Shown: positions 1-10,711 of the stretch, in pieces
Numbering within the stretch: the stretch's first letter is position 1
Layout of the letters: each line of letters begins with the position of its first letter
Origin: Tenrec ecaudatus
Lineage: Eukaryota; Chordata; Mammalia; Afrosoricida; Tenrecidae
Length of the DNA stretch: 64,000 nt
Reading direction: 5' to 3'
NCBI RefSeq assembly: GCF_050624435.1
Contig: NC_134535.1
Span: forward strand, 130,810,731-130,874,730
Program-made: the position numbers and the translations under genes
The notes under the pieces: model-generated
Database searches by the model: none
What the model was told of the DNA's origin: nothing
Seen by the model: the letters and a program-made list of their open reading frames with translations, nothing else

Positions 1-109
1 GGCAGAGACCCCAAGGAAAAAGCATGTAGGCAGTGGGCACAGCTACCAAGGCCCTAGAGGGGGTACGCATTTGGCTCAGAGAAGAAAACAAAGGGCAAAG
101 TTCGATGCA

Positions 110-568
110 TGTGTTAGTCTGGGTTGACCAGACAAACAAATCCAGAGACAAAGAAATATATATCAAAGAGTAATTGTATATTGAGAAAACATCCCAGCCC
201 AGTCCAGAGCAAGTCTCTAAGTCTGATATTAGCCCATACGTCCGATTTCAATCTATAAATTCCTCTTCAGACTCACAAAACACATGCAATGAAGCTGAAT
301 GCAGGAAGATCACAGGCCTGTGGGTGGAAAGTCTTGTGGATCCAGTGGTGGTAGAAGCATCTCCAGGGCTCTGGCTGCCATCAGCGTGGCTCCATGTGGT
401 TTGTCAACAGAAGGTGAAACAGAGAGAGTGTGTGGTCCTCTTCCCAGGACAAAAGGAGGACTTACCCAGAATCCTCCTGGTGGCTGTTACCTTGTGACCA
501 GACAGGCTAAATTCCACCCCTTCACTCTTAATATCCACAAGTTAACATGGTATTATGTAACAGCCACA
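110..568 (-). mobile_element. Solo LTR, MaLR-like family A (antisense)
   Basis: Reads on the complementary strand from TGTGGCTGTTACATAA to CCAGACTAACACA. The same roughly 500-bp unit recurs at 20.1, 25.3, 26.9, 29.0, 38.3, 50.3 and 58.6 kb. It has TG...CA termini, and the 3' end (TTTGTTTCTCT..AACCCAGACTAACACA) resembles the 3' ends of mammalian ERVL-MaLR LTRs. No target duplication is clear for this copy. The family assignment is inferred from ends and from 5-bp duplications at other copies. Confidence 0.7.
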
Positions 569-1122
569 ATAAGCAATGGGAGATCAACAACAAGGGAAGA
601 GAGTCACCAAGTGAAATCCTCTAGGCCCCCACAGGCCTGAGAGAGGGGCTTTGGGGGTCCCAGTGCAGCCATGGGTCACTAGAGGGTTTGAAGCAGACCA
701 ATTCCCTGCTGTCAGCTTTGAGAAGACCATTCTGGGGGCCACAGAAAGAACAGAGAGATGCATTGTCAGGCAATTTCAGTAACACTCGCCAGCCCCCGAG
801 CATATTCCACCAGCCAGCCAGCATGGGCTTTCCACAAGGCCCCGGCTATGAGCAGCAAGGTGGGCTGTGCCCTTCCACCTCAGCCACAAGCCTCCCGGCA
901 TCCTTTGGAGCTGTGGGTGGGGAGCTGCTCCTGCCTCTCTGCACCCCCAATCCTGTCTTGAGAACCTGTTTCCATTTTTTTGAAGCCCTGATTCCTGGCT
1001 TTCAGGGAAGCTGTGGTCACCCGCACAGGTCATTACACTGAGGGGTCCTTCTAAACCTTGGAGTCTTAAAAAAGGGGTCGCTCTTAAAAGTCACTATTGA
1101 GGTAAACACTGGTCATCTAGAT
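569..1122. other. Unassigned 5' flanking sequence
   Basis: Moderately GC-rich sequence with several short open frames on both strands. No splice-bounded exon, recognisable protein or repeat was found. Confidence 0.4.
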
Positions 1123-1338
1123 CAAGGGTTGGCAAACTTTTGAGATGGAAGAACCAATCCTGTCCCTCACAACCCACTTAAAAGTTATCCGAGAGCCATA
1201 AGTATATTTTCACAAACAAATGAGATCACCATAAGCTGAATAATGCCCTTGAAAGGTTCCCCAATTTACTGCAGAGCCGCATGGATGCACTGCAAGAGCT
1301 ACATGACGGCTCTCGGGCCACAGGTGGCCAAAACCCTG
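1123..1338. mobile_element. Non-autonomous hAT element (about 216 bp)
   Basis: Imperfect terminal inverted repeats: CAAGGGTTGGCAAAC at the left, and the complement of GGCCAAAACCCTG at the right. The flanking octamers ATCTAGAT (1115-1122) and CTCTAGCT (1339-1346) share the core TCTAG, fitting an 8-bp hAT target duplication of the NTCTAGAN type. There is no coding capacity. Confidence 0.7.
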
Positions 1339-1596
1339 CTCTAGCTAAGCCAGTGAGCCATTTGCCTGTGCACTGTGCTCTTTGGGAGGCATCAGTGAGT
1401 TTGGGAACAGGCTTGCAAGAATTGACTCGGAGCCATGTTTACAGTAAATCCATAATTCTTACATTGTTTTTAAGGACCCAGTTACAAGGACATCATTCCT
1501 GACCACAGATTTGTTCATTAGTTCCACTATGACCTCTTTTTCCCCGTGGAAATGTCAATAAGATTTGGTCTAAGTGGTTCTCTCATCTCATTGCTG

Positions 1597-1748
1597 GTCA
1601 CGCGTTGGGCTGCAAACCACAAGGTCAGCAGTTTGAAGCCACCAGTCTCTCCAAGGGAGAAAGATGAGGCTCTCTGCTCTGGTAAAGAGATACCAGCTCA
1701 GAAACCCACAGGAACCCTAACTTACAGGGTCACGAGGAGTCAGAGCTG
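1597..1748 (+). repeat. AfroSINE, 5' end degraded
   Basis: Contains the SINE body motifs AAGGTCAGCAGTTTGAAGCCACC, GGGAGAAAGATGAGGCT and GAAACCCACAGG, and ends GGGTCACGAGGAGTCAGAG, a decayed form of the GGGTCGCTATGAGTCGGAA tail. Confidence 0.8.
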
Positions 1749-1757
1749 AGGGTAGGA

Positions 1758-1945
1758 GTGTTGGTGGTGAAGTGGGTTAGGTGTCGAGCTGCTACCGACG
1801 AGGAGGTAGCAGTTCAAAACCACCAACTGCTCCGAAGGAGAAAGTTGAGCCTTTCTACTCCCATAAAGAGTGACCGTCTTAGAAATGCATAGGGGATGCC
1901 CTACTTTGCCCAAAGGGTTTCTATAAGTCACTATTGACATATTAC
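1758..1945 (+). repeat. AfroSINE
   Basis: Second SINE starting 10 bp after the previous one, in the same direction. GTGGGTTAGGTGTCGAGCTGC, the A/B-box-derived region AGCAGTTCAAAACCACCA and AGGAGAAAGTTGAGCC are visible. The tail reads GTTTCTATAAGTCACTATTGAC. Confidence 0.75.
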
Positions 1946-2039
1946 CTTGATTTGCATGTCATCTATTCAGTAAACTTCAATCAATTCCTATTATTAGCTT
2001 CATATGATGTTTGCTTTAACAGCCCGTACCCAGAAGAAA

Positions 2040-2480
2040 TGAAGGCAGAAGTGTAAACAGAAACCCATCCACACCGATAGTCACTGTATCACTGTTCATA
2101 ACAGCTCAAAGGTGGGCAATCACATGCCATCAACAGATGCCTGGATTAAAATAATTATGGTTCAGATATACAACCAGATATGACTCAGCCATGTAGTCCG
2201 GATGTCTACCCAACACAACTAAACCTGGAAAACCGTGCACCGGGGGGAAGAAGCCAGGCACACAGAAACAAACACTGTGCCATCTACGCAGAAGCCTACC
2301 AAAGAATGATCAGTGGTTGCCGGGGTGAGAGAACGGGTGGGGGGTGAGCGTTTTGTCTTAGCAGGCCACTGAGTTTATGCCGCTGCTGGTGGACCAGCGT
2401 GGGAAAGGAGAGCAAGAGCAGGCACACAATGTGAAGAATGTAGCCAGTGTCGCTGACTTTTACACGAAGAAGTTGTTGAA
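2040..2480 (+). mobile_element. Old mammalian L1 3'-end remnant (L1M type)
   Basis: Carries the order typical of L1M 3' ends: CAGCTCAAAGGTGGGCAATC, CATCAACAGATGCCTGGAT, ACTCAGCCATG, AAGAAGCCAGGCACACAGAA, GATCAGTGGTTGCCGGGG. It is heavily diverged with no reading frame. A related, better preserved copy lies at 38.2-39.3 kb. Confidence 0.7.
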
Positions 2481-2914
2481 TCGGAGTATGTTTTGTTGGG
2501 TTCTTTTCACCACCATAAAGAAGGTACATCTATTGAACCATTATATCACATGTCAGAGGAGAGAAATGAAATCCCCTGGGCACTGTTTTTCCACAGGTGC
2601 GTCAGACAAACCAGCTACACATCTCTATGTCTGAGACTTGTCATCAATCGTGCCGCGAAATACATACAAGGAACAATAAAACCTCAAGCAACCTGGCTCC
2701 TTTAGATGAACTCTGAGCCACTGGAAGGCCTAGCGACACCTTGGTTATCTGCCCTAGCGTTTCGAAAAAGGATTGCCTGGGCGCCCAGGGATGATAGACT
2801 CAAACACGCCATTTCGATTTGGTTCCATCCTGTGCCTGATGATGGCTTTCTCACCGAGACAAACTGCAGCTGTGACTCCTATTGTTGTCCAATGTGAACC
2901 ATGAATGTTTGAAG

Positions 2915-3005
2915 ACACGTCCTCATTCATTCATTCATCTACTGCTACATCTGAGCCCCTAGTCTATGCACCAGGCACTGGGAGGCCCTGGGGCAGCCAG
3001 CCTGA
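2915..3005 (+). repeat. Possible L2/MIR fragment
   Basis: ATTCATTCATTCATCTACTG followed by CTATGCACCAGGCACTGGGAGG resembles the ATTCATTCATTCA..TATGTGCCAGGCACTG motif of L2/MIR 3' regions. It is short and diverged. Confidence 0.4.
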
Positions 3006-3037
3006 CAATCGAGTGACGTAAGTGGACATTATGTCAG

Positions 3038-3038
<1 letters not shown>

Positions 3039-3076
<38 letters not shown>
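3039..3076. repeat. (CA)n(GA)n microsatellite
   Basis: Compound dinucleotide run, CA then GA, about 38 bp. Confidence 0.9.
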
Positions 3077-3224
3077 ATCCCGCGTGCAGGCACGGGTATG
3101 CTTGTAAAAGAAATGGTTCGCATTCCCAATCCACCATGCCTCTATGTGTGCCAAGGCCCAACCTGCTCCACAGGGTCTTTAATGACTAACTTTCAGAAAT
3201 AGATGACCAGGCCTTTCACCCAAA

Positions 3225-3733
3225 GCCCCTCTGAGTGGGCTTGACCTCCAAACTTGACAAAGAAGTTGGCTGTTCCAAATGGTAGTAAGAACAAATCCGG
3301 CTAGACCAGAGCATGTACACGGGTATAGATAAGAACTGGGAACGCAGGGAATCCAGGACAGATAAATCCCTCAGGACCATCAGTGAGAGTAGTGATAACA
3401 GGAAGGGAAGGGGAAGGTGGGGGGGAAGAGGGAACTGATCACATGATCTACATATAACCCCCTCCCTGGTGGACAGACAACAGAAAAGTGGGTGAAGGGA
3501 GACATCGTTCAGTGTAAGACAAGAAAAAAAAAAAACACTGTAAAGTATAAAGGGTTCATGAGGGAGGGAGGGAAAAATGAGCTGATACCAAGGGCTCAAA
3601 CAGAAAGAAAATGTTTTGAAAATGATGAGGGCAACAAATGTACAACTGTGCTTGACACCATGGATGGATGGATGGATTGTGATACGAGCTGTCTGAGCCC
3701 CCAATAAAATGATTTTTTAAAAAGAAGAAGAAC
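3225..3733 (+). mobile_element. L1 3' UTR and 3' end
   Basis: Carries the L1 3' UTR order seen again at 9.5 and 37.5 kb: GGAATCCAGGACAGAT, GGGTTCATGAGGGAGGG, CCAAGGGCTCAAACAGAAAG, TTGACACCATGGATGGATGG, GGATTGTGATACGAGC. It closes with the polyadenylation signal in CCCCCAATAAAATGATTTTT and an A-rich tail. 5' truncated, no coding sequence left. Confidence 0.8.
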
Positions 3734-3911
3734 TAGGGTGGGAAAGAATTAAGACATGAATGGGGCAGGGGTGGGGGTGGGGCTGGGTGGGAAATGCTCC
3801 TTTGGAGTGTGAGGATCAGGAGGAAGCATCCCTGATGAGACCTTTGAGAGAGCGAAGGTCACAACAGCTATTGCCATACTTCCATTGCTGCCCCAACCAT
3901 GTAAGCGGTGT

Positions 3912-4050
3912 GACACCATCAGGCACTCCTTGGGAGAGAGATCAGGCATTCTTCTCTGGTAGATATTTAGTCTCAGAATCCCACAGGGCAGGGCCCTCTG
4001 TCCTACAGGGTGGAAATGAGTCAGAATCAACTTAATGGCTGAGCGTTTGA
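3912..4050 (+). repeat. AfroSINE 3' part
   Basis: From GACACCATCAGGCACTCC through GGGAGAGAGATCAGGC and TCCTACAGGG to the tail ATGAGTCAGAATCAACTTAATGG. The tRNA-like head is lost. Confidence 0.65.
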
Positions 4051-4055
4051 GTCTG

Positions 4056-5198
4056 AATTTATTGCTCTCCCACCCCATTCATCTCTCCCATCTCTCTTCA
4101 GACACTCCTCAGATAAACACTGGCCAAGGGACTCACTCCCTTGCCCCATTATTCCTCCCTCCCAACCAGTTGTCCCCCAAATCCAATGCTACTACCTGTG
4201 ACCCTGAGCGAAGGCAAGCAGCTAGCCCTCAGAACCAGGACCTCAAACCAAGAAAGAAGCAGGAGCCAAGGAAAGTCCTGAGCACCAGACAGACAACCCT
4301 TGACCTGTTCATTGCCCAGAATCTGCTCCTTTCATGACTTCGGAAGTTGCTTCCTGTACTCAGGATTCTCAGAAACCCCCATCTGTCCAGCTGAAAGAAG
4401 CACATTGACCCCAGGAGCCCCCAAGCAGCCTCCAGATTGGCTCTGCTGCCCAGAAATCCTGGCTGTGTCCCACAGCCAGTTAGCAGACCCCAGCCCAGTG
4501 CAAGTGGCAGAGAACTTGAAGGAAGAGCCCTAAACCCCACCAGACCCTAAGTCTTACATGTCCCAAGTCCGGGGCAAGTTCAGACCCTGTGCGTGGGCCC
4601 CCAGGAAGGCTTTTTTGCAAAGAGTTCCTGAGGGACCCACTGCTCCCCGTAAAGCTGCAGAAATACACACTTAAAAGAATGGGGGAGAGTACATGCTGGG
4701 AGGGAGTGTGGGATGTTGCTTCTGAATGCTGCACACGACATACCACCAGGCGTTTAGAATCCCTCGCCCTACTCAGCCCTTTCCTTACAGCCCCTCCCTC
4801 GGCTGACTCTCCCCTGACCCTTGGCCTCGGTGGGTCTGCCCCAAATCCCAAAGTGCCAACGTGCTGTCTCCTGACATCTGGCTTTGGGCCCTTCTGGAAG
4901 GGGAGAAGGTAAGCATTTTTGCCACTTCAGCTTCACACTGCCACTTCCCCCTAGAGTCCTGGGCAGTAGCAAGGAGAGCTATGTGTGGGGAAAGGCGGGT
5001 CACACGGGCCTGGATGGGACAAAGGAAAGGAAGTTAGGCACGAGACTCCCAGGAGGCTGCTGGCCCTCGCCTGGGTTCTAGTTGCTGTTGTGCCATAGTC
5101 TGCCTGCTCCATCTGTACCATCATTGTCCCTTCTAGGTGGCCAGCTCCTGCTTAGAAATGAGGAGACTGGATGGGATGACCTCTAAGCCACCACCCAA
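4056..5198. other. Unassigned flank, low repeat content
   Basis: About 1.1 kb of C/T-rich unique-looking sequence. Overlapping open frames up to 123 codons occur on both strands but none matches a known family or is bounded by splice sites. No repeat recognised. Confidence 0.4.
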
Positions 5199-5400
5199 AG
5201 AGCCCTGGTGGTATTGTGGCTAACCACTGTTAGTAGCCAAAAAGAAGGTCGAGAGTTCAAATCCCCAGTGATTATGTGCGAGAAAGACCTGACAGCCTGC
5301 CTCCAGACGGATTTCACTAGAGAGCCCGATGGAGCCAGCCGTTCCGTTCTACTCTATCAGGTGGGCTTGCTTTGAATCAAAACTCAGTCCAGCTGCATCC
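5199..5400 (+). repeat. AfroSINE, near full length
   Basis: Starts AGAGCCCTGGTGGTATTGTGGC, close to the consensus head. AAGGTCGAGAGTTCAAATCCCC follows, then GCGAGAAAGACC. The tail is decayed (TTTGAATCAAAACTCAGTCC). Confidence 0.8.
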
Positions 5401-5864
5401 TGCCACTACCACCACCCATCATCCAGCTCCAGGATTCGGAAATGCCCAGTGAGTGCCAGCTTCCCCACGTGGGAGCTCTGGAGGACAGAGGCCAGGGAAT
5501 GGAGCTGGGGGTGGGGCACCTGTTGAGAAGAAGGCCAGGGGGAGTGGGGGCAGCAGCTCTCAGCCTTTCTTTGAAGCACAGTCTGTTGGTTGCATGGGAA
5601 GTAAGAACTCCACATAGCTCCGGGGATTCTCGTGCACAGATGTGGCCCAAGGACCCAGGGGTTCTGGAGGTTCCTGGGAAGAGGGAGACAGCACCGTTCT
5701 ACTCGATGGCACCAACCATCTCCAACACCACACTTAGCAGCGGACCAGCTTTGGGAAATAGATATTAACAGTGGTTATAGACCAGGGCCAAATCATGTTG
5801 TCACCTGATAACCTCTTGGTTGATTTTATAATTTTTCCCACCTATATTAAAATCCATTATTGCC

Positions 5865-6130
5865 GTGTGGGAAGTGCCAGGGAACACTAGCCATCAAGAC
5901 CTCATCTTATATACGCTGGGCATGTTGTCAGGGACCAGGCCCTGGAGAAGGACATCATGCTCAGCAGAGGGGCAGCGAAAAGGAGGAAAGATCTCAAGGA
6001 GATGGATTGACCCCCGGAGAGCAACAATGGGCTCAAGCATCGGAATATATGGGAGGATGGTGCAGGGGCGGGGCAGGGTTTCGTTGTGAGTGAGAACTGG
6101 CTCAACGGCGCCTGACCACCACCACGAACA
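5865..6130 (+). mobile_element. RTE LINE 3' end (sense)
   Basis: GGAGAAGGACATCATGCTC, GAGATGGATTGACCCC, GCAACAATGGGCTCAAGCAT and GGTTTCGTTGTGAGTGAG match the 3' coding end and tail of the afrotherian RTE/BovB-like LINE. It ends CTCAACGGCGCCTGACC, the tail shared with AfroSINE. The frame is broken. Confidence 0.75.
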
Positions 6131-6589
6131 GCAACGTACCTGGGAAGACCTAGAACCTGGCCTTGATCTTCAGCAGCTCCTGACTGGCTTACTGTGGCAT
6201 CTTGGAGTGCTCTCAGCTGAGCCTTTCATCCAAGTTAGGGGAAAGGACCGCTCCCCCTCAGTAGGCAGATAATCTGGTGAGCAGATCAGAGGCTGGCTGT
6301 TGGCAGCCCACCACCTACCCCAACCCCAACCCTTTCCTTCCTAAACCGAGCGCTCGCATGCAGGGAACAAGCTGTGCAGTGGGTCCTGGAGGGCTGCTCG
6401 GTTTCAGTGCATGCCCGAAGTCGATGTGTCTCATTGACTACACCATTCCATGTGAGCAACGCCCGTCAAATGGGACACACAGATGCAAACGAACCATCGG
6501 GCAGTGGAGGACGGGTAGGGTAGCTAGGAGGAAGAGGCAGGCGATGTAAAATCGGGCCACCAGGCTCTTCATTGCCACATAAGAAAGTG

Positions 6590-6591
<2 letters not shown>

Positions 6592-6643
<52 letters not shown>
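6592..6643. repeat. (TG)n microsatellite, about 26 repeats
   Basis: Nearly uninterrupted TG run. Confidence 0.95.
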
Positions 6644-6646
<3 letters not shown>

Positions 6647-7839
6647 ACAAGAGCATAGATTCTGACCAGCCAGCGTTACAGGGAGGTCGGCGATCGAGTG
6701 GAACATGGTCGCGTTTACAGTCGCTGTGAGACCCAGTTATCCTGCAGCTGTCATTGTGGTGTAATTGTTCCCAACTTGTTTGATGTGTTTTCAGCATTGT
6801 AATGCCTTCAAGTGTGTCCCCAACATAAAAATGAGTAAACAATGAAGCAGGAAAAAGAAATCAATACCAGTTGAACCACTGGTCTATAAAAATAAATAAA
6901 TAAGGTGGCACCCTGATTAAGTTCTTAATAAACATATAAGATCAACGAGAGCAAGGCAATTAACCCTGCTCAGAGACACCAAGGAGGACTTCCTGAAAGA
7001 GGTGATTCCTACAATCAATTTTGGTTTGGTTTGTAAATCATTTTACTGGGGGCTCATACAACTCTTATCAGCATCCATCCATCCATCCATTGTGCCCAGC
7101 ACATTCCTACAATCAGTTTTGAAGAGGAAGTAGTTTATCAAGTAGGAAGGAAAGGGCCTTCAAACACTGGGAGCGGCCCTTGAAAATGGGTGGAGGAAAG
7201 GACAGGTTTGTGGACTAAACTATTGGCTGTGATGTTGTCAGAGAAGAAGATGGCCGTACAGGGTGTCAAGAGGTGCAGGTGGGGATAGCAGAGGACAGGT
7301 TACAAAGATAACGAAGGAGGTGGCGCTGGTCTTACTCGGTCCCTCAAATTTAAGTCCACCCCCGGAGAATACTGCTTTAAGGCTGTTTGGTGGATATACA
7401 GATCAGAACTTGGGGGAGACGTAGCAAAGAACCTGCAGCTGTGCTCATGATGGACCTGCACGTAGACCAAGAGGCAGTTCTTTGAACAAAACAAGGAACC
7501 ACGGATGGTTTGAAATCAGAAGGAAAAAAAATGTCTTTCAGGGTTGGATCCCTTCATCACCCTTGTCCAGTCTGTACTGCATGCTGAACGAGCCCTGGGA
7601 GCGGTGGGACTGTGTGAACACAGGTGCACAGTGGTGGCACTCAAACAACTGAAGAACCGGCTCGCTGCCCTAATGAGTTTCAAGTATAAAAGACGATACA
7701 TACCGAAAGGCAGTTTACTATTTCATACAGTGAATACTTAATAAGAACAATACAAGAGGCACACCAAACTAGATGATAAGAGTTTTAAAATATTAATGAA
7801 AAATGTTGAACATACCTGACCATAAAAACTGTTATTTAA
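6644..7839. other. Mostly unassigned flank
   Basis: AT-richer sequence. Apart from the short L1 end at 7021-7108, nothing is recognised. Confidence 0.4.
7021..7108 (-). mobile_element. L1 3' terminus (antisense, short)
   Basis: ATCATTTTACTGGGGGCTCA, ACAACTCTTATC and repeated CATC are the complement of the L1 3' end seen at 3.2-3.7 kb. Only about 90 bp remains. Confidence 0.7.
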
Positions 7840-7958
7840 GATATTCCCCTAAATGATGATGGCAGCACACATGCAAATGTTCTTGACACACTGGATGAAT
7901 GTATGGATTGTGATAAGAGATGTAACAGCCCCCAATAAAAGTATTTAATAAAAAAATA
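7840..7958 (+). mobile_element. L1 3' terminus
   Basis: GATGATGGCAGCACACATGC, TTGACACACTGGATGAATG, GGATTGTGATAAGAGATG and CCCCCAATAAAAGT with an A-rich tail. 5' truncated to about 120 bp. Confidence 0.75.
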
Positions 7959-7959
7959 G

Positions 7960-8595
7960 TCCCCGACTGCTTGAGTGACATCTCACTTGCTGCATTCTTC
8001 GCTTTTAGCTGAGCACCGTCGGCTGTGTGATTTGTCCTTAACCCTCTTTGCACTGTAGGCGGAGGGCCCAGTCCTTTGGAGGAAGGCCAACTAGACGACA
8101 GTCCTGGTGTTTGAGATATTAGAAGCAGGTGACTTCTCTTCTGTGAACATAGTATGGTCGTCTTTGAAAGTCCCCTTTCCGCTTCTGCTGAACCGACAGA
8201 AATTGTTCTGACACTAGTTTGAGCTCTTTAAACACTTTTTGGAATTGCACAAGTCACTCACACTGTCTCATGAGAATTCGGGGTGTAAACCAAAGCGGAA
8301 ACGAATGACAACACTTAACCCTCGGGTTGTTTGGCACAATTTCTCTTTACATTCTATGCCTGTTGCCTGAAGTAGCAAATGCAAGGAATACAAATGTAGT
8401 GCTTCATCAAGAGCATAACGAGATTTATAAAATGAATAAAGACCTACTACAAGCATAGTTCCATCTAATTTTCCATACCTGTGGATGAATGAACATTAAT
8501 TTCTGTGGGTGCATAGAAAACACTGTTGCAAAGACAAAAAGAACAAAGAAAGTAAATTCGTGATTTCTGTTCAGGTAGCCGCCACCCTTAGTGAG
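7960..8595. other. Unassigned AT-rich flank
   Basis: No exon or named repeat recognised. Several short antisense open frames are uninformative. It adjoins a hAT remnant on the right and may include its unrecognised interior. Confidence 0.35.
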
Positions 8596-8692
8596 AAACA
8601 AATGCCATTTTAACAACCAGTTTTCTGAACTCAACAAAAAATTAGGTATTGGTTCTGCCGAATTGGTACTAACCAGCTGAATCCCACCTCTG
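8596..8692 (-). mobile_element. hAT (Charlie-type) terminal fragment
   Basis: The complementary strand starts CAGAGGTGGGATTCAGCTGG and continues TACCAATTCGGCAGAACCAA and GAAAACTGGTTGTTAAAATG. This pattern (CAGNGGTGGGATTCA...AACCGGTTGTTAAA) is known from vertebrate hAT elements. The other terminus was not located. Confidence 0.5.
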
Positions 8693-8799
8693 GAAGTACA
8701 GCATTGAGATAAGAGGGAAGCTCGTAACAACCGACATGAAAACATGACTCTGCTTGTGAAAGCCAAGAGGACGTGAAGGTCTCACTGTGAACTTCTACA

Positions 8800-9195
8800 T
8801 TGTAAACAATATAGATTATACCTCAACATAAAGAAAACAAAGATCCTTACACCTGGATCAATAAACAATATCATGATACTTGGATAACAGACTTGAAGTT
8901 GTCACATCTGTTATCCAATTATTGATTCACAATCAATGCCCATGGAAGCAGCAGTCAAGACACCAAATGATTGCATCAGGGAAATCTGTTGCCGAAGGAC
9001 ATTATGCTTGGGGAAGTGGAGGATCAGCAGAAGACGACGACCTTCAACAAGACAGATGGATTCAGCAGCCGCAACAATGGGCTCACACATAGCAATGATT
9101 GTTGTTTTTCAATGGCACAGGACCAAGCTGGGATTCATTCTATTGTCCACGGGGTCTCTCTGAGTCAGAACCAACTAGCCAGCCCTAACAAAAAC
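8800..9195 (+). mobile_element. RTE LINE fragment (sense, C-terminal region)
   Basis: ACAAAGATCCTTACACCTGG, ATTCACAATCAATGCCCATGG, AGCAGCAGTCAAGACACC, GGACATTATGCTTGGGGAAG, ACAATGGGCTCACACATAG and GAGTCAGAACCAACTAGCC follow the RTE 3' coding region and tail in order. Multiple frame breaks. Confidence 0.75.
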
Positions 9196-9356
9196 AGCAG
9201 TTGTCTGGGGAGGACAACAGTTAATTAGAACCGGCAACAGGATTTCTGTTTATATTGTGAAAAGTCACTGTAGTCAAACATGCAGTTTGTGTAATAGCTA
9301 GCTTTTAGACATTTGGGGAAACTTCTTGTGAACTTCCTATAAATGTTCGAGTTGCA

Positions 9357-9915
9357 GGAGCCCTGGTGGCACAGTGGGTTAATCGATGTGCTGCGAACCA
9401 CAAGGTCAGCAGTTCAAAATCATCAGCCGCTCCAAGGGAGAAAGATGAGGCTTTCTACTCCTGTTAAGAGTGAGTCTCGGGAACCGATTACAAGGATCTA
9501 CATGTGACCTCCTCCCTGGGGGACGGACAACAGAAAAGGAGGGGAAGGGAGACGCCGGACAGGGCAAGATATGACAAAATAATAATTTATAAATTATCAA
9601 GGGCTCATGAGGGAGGGGTAGTGGGGAGGGAGGGGAAAGAAGAGGACTTGATGCAAAGGGCTTAAGTGGAGAGCAAATGCTTTGAAAATGGTTAGGGCAA
9701 AGAATGTATAGATGTGCTGTATACAATTGATGTATGTATATGGATGGATTGTGATAAGAGTTGTATGAGTCCCTAATAAAATGTTAAAAAGAAAAATCCA
9801 AAGTGGAAGCAAACAAACAAAAAGAGAGTGAGTCTCTGAAACTCACAGGGGCGTTGGTTCTACCCTGTCCTGTAGAGTTGCTATGAACCGGAATCAACTC
9901 GATGGCAGTGAGAGT
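9357..9915 (+). repeat. AfroSINE split by an L1 insertion
   Basis: The head is intact (GGAGCCCTGGTGGCACAGTG). The left part runs to 9478. The right part resumes at 9825 and ends CTATGAACCGGAATCAACTC GATGGCAGTGAG. The two halves join cleanly once the L1 and one copy of its duplication are removed. Confidence 0.9.
9479..9824 (+). mobile_element. 5'-truncated L1 inside an AfroSINE
   Basis: Only the L1 3' UTR is present (GGATCTACATGTGACCTCC to CCCTAATAAAATG plus a long A-rich tail). It is flanked by a perfect 12-bp target duplication AGAGTGAGTCTC at 9467-9478 and 9825-9836. It is therefore younger than the SINE it interrupts. Confidence 0.9.
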
Positions 9916-10042
9916 ATTTGTCTTGTTCAATTTCCAAATGTGGTGAGACTGTTTGGGATGTATAGGCTCTGATAAATTAAAGAGGCTCCATTATATATGT
10001 CTGTAGGTCTTGCTTATCCTTCTCAGTGCTGTCCCATGGAAA

Positions 10043-10228
10043 TATGAGGGGATACCCCCAAAAAACCAGAATCCCCCCAAGGCTATGTATTTAATTTTTT
10101 AACAAAACAACCATATGTCCTTCAAAGTGCTCTCCATTATACTTAATACATCTATCAAATCTGCAATTCCATTCTTAGAAACATTTGTCAAATTCATCTG
10201 TTTGGATGGCTGACAGTGCCTCCCTCCC
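10043..10228 (-). mobile_element. Mariner-family transposase 3' remnant
   Basis: The complementary strand reads EALSAIQTDEFDKCF, a stop, then EWNCRFDRCIKYNGEHFEG. This is the W..R.dkCi..nGe.FEG signature at the C-terminus of mariner transposases. The frame contains stops, so it is a dead fragment. An L1 begins immediately to the right. Confidence 0.65.
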
Positions 10229-10528
10229 TTTTTTTGTTTTTTATTAATCATTTCATTGGGGGGCTCTTACAAATCTTATAACAATTCATCATTCAATTGT
10301 ATTAAGCACACTTATATATATGTTGCCATCAACATTTCCAAAACATTTTCTTTCTACTTGAGCCCTTGGTATCAGCTCCTCTGTTTACCCCTTCCTCACC
10401 CCCCCACCCTCCCACCTGCGTGAATCCTTGATCAATTATATATTATTGTTATTTTGTGTCTTTCCGTTTCCGTTGTCTCTCTTCACCCACATGATCAATT
10501 ATATATTATTGCTATGTCATGTCTTAAA
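10229..10528 (-). mobile_element. L1 3' UTR (antisense)
   Basis: Starts with a T-tract and ATCATTTCATTGGGGGGCTC, then TATGTTGCCATCAACATTTCC, TTGAGCCCTTGGTATCAGC and GAATCCTTGATCAATTATA. A 30-bp segment starting GATCAATTATATATTATTG is repeated with a 63-bp offset at the right end. Confidence 0.8.
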
Positions 10529-10693
10529 CTGAATCACAGTGACCCTATAGAGACTGAGACTGTTTCTGAGGCTCTAAATCCTGATTGGAGCCAACAACCT
10601 CACCTTTTCGTTTGGAGCTTCTTGTGGGTTTGAACTGCTGGCCTTGTGGTTGGCAATCCAACACCTACCCCACAGCACCACCAGGGCTCCTTC
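10525..10693 (-). repeat. AfroSINE (antisense)
   Basis: Begins GAATCACAGTGACCCTATAG (tail complement) and ends CAGCACCACCAGGGCTCC (head complement). Confidence 0.85.
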
Positions 10694-10711
10694 ATTTTCC
10701 TTTTATTTTCT

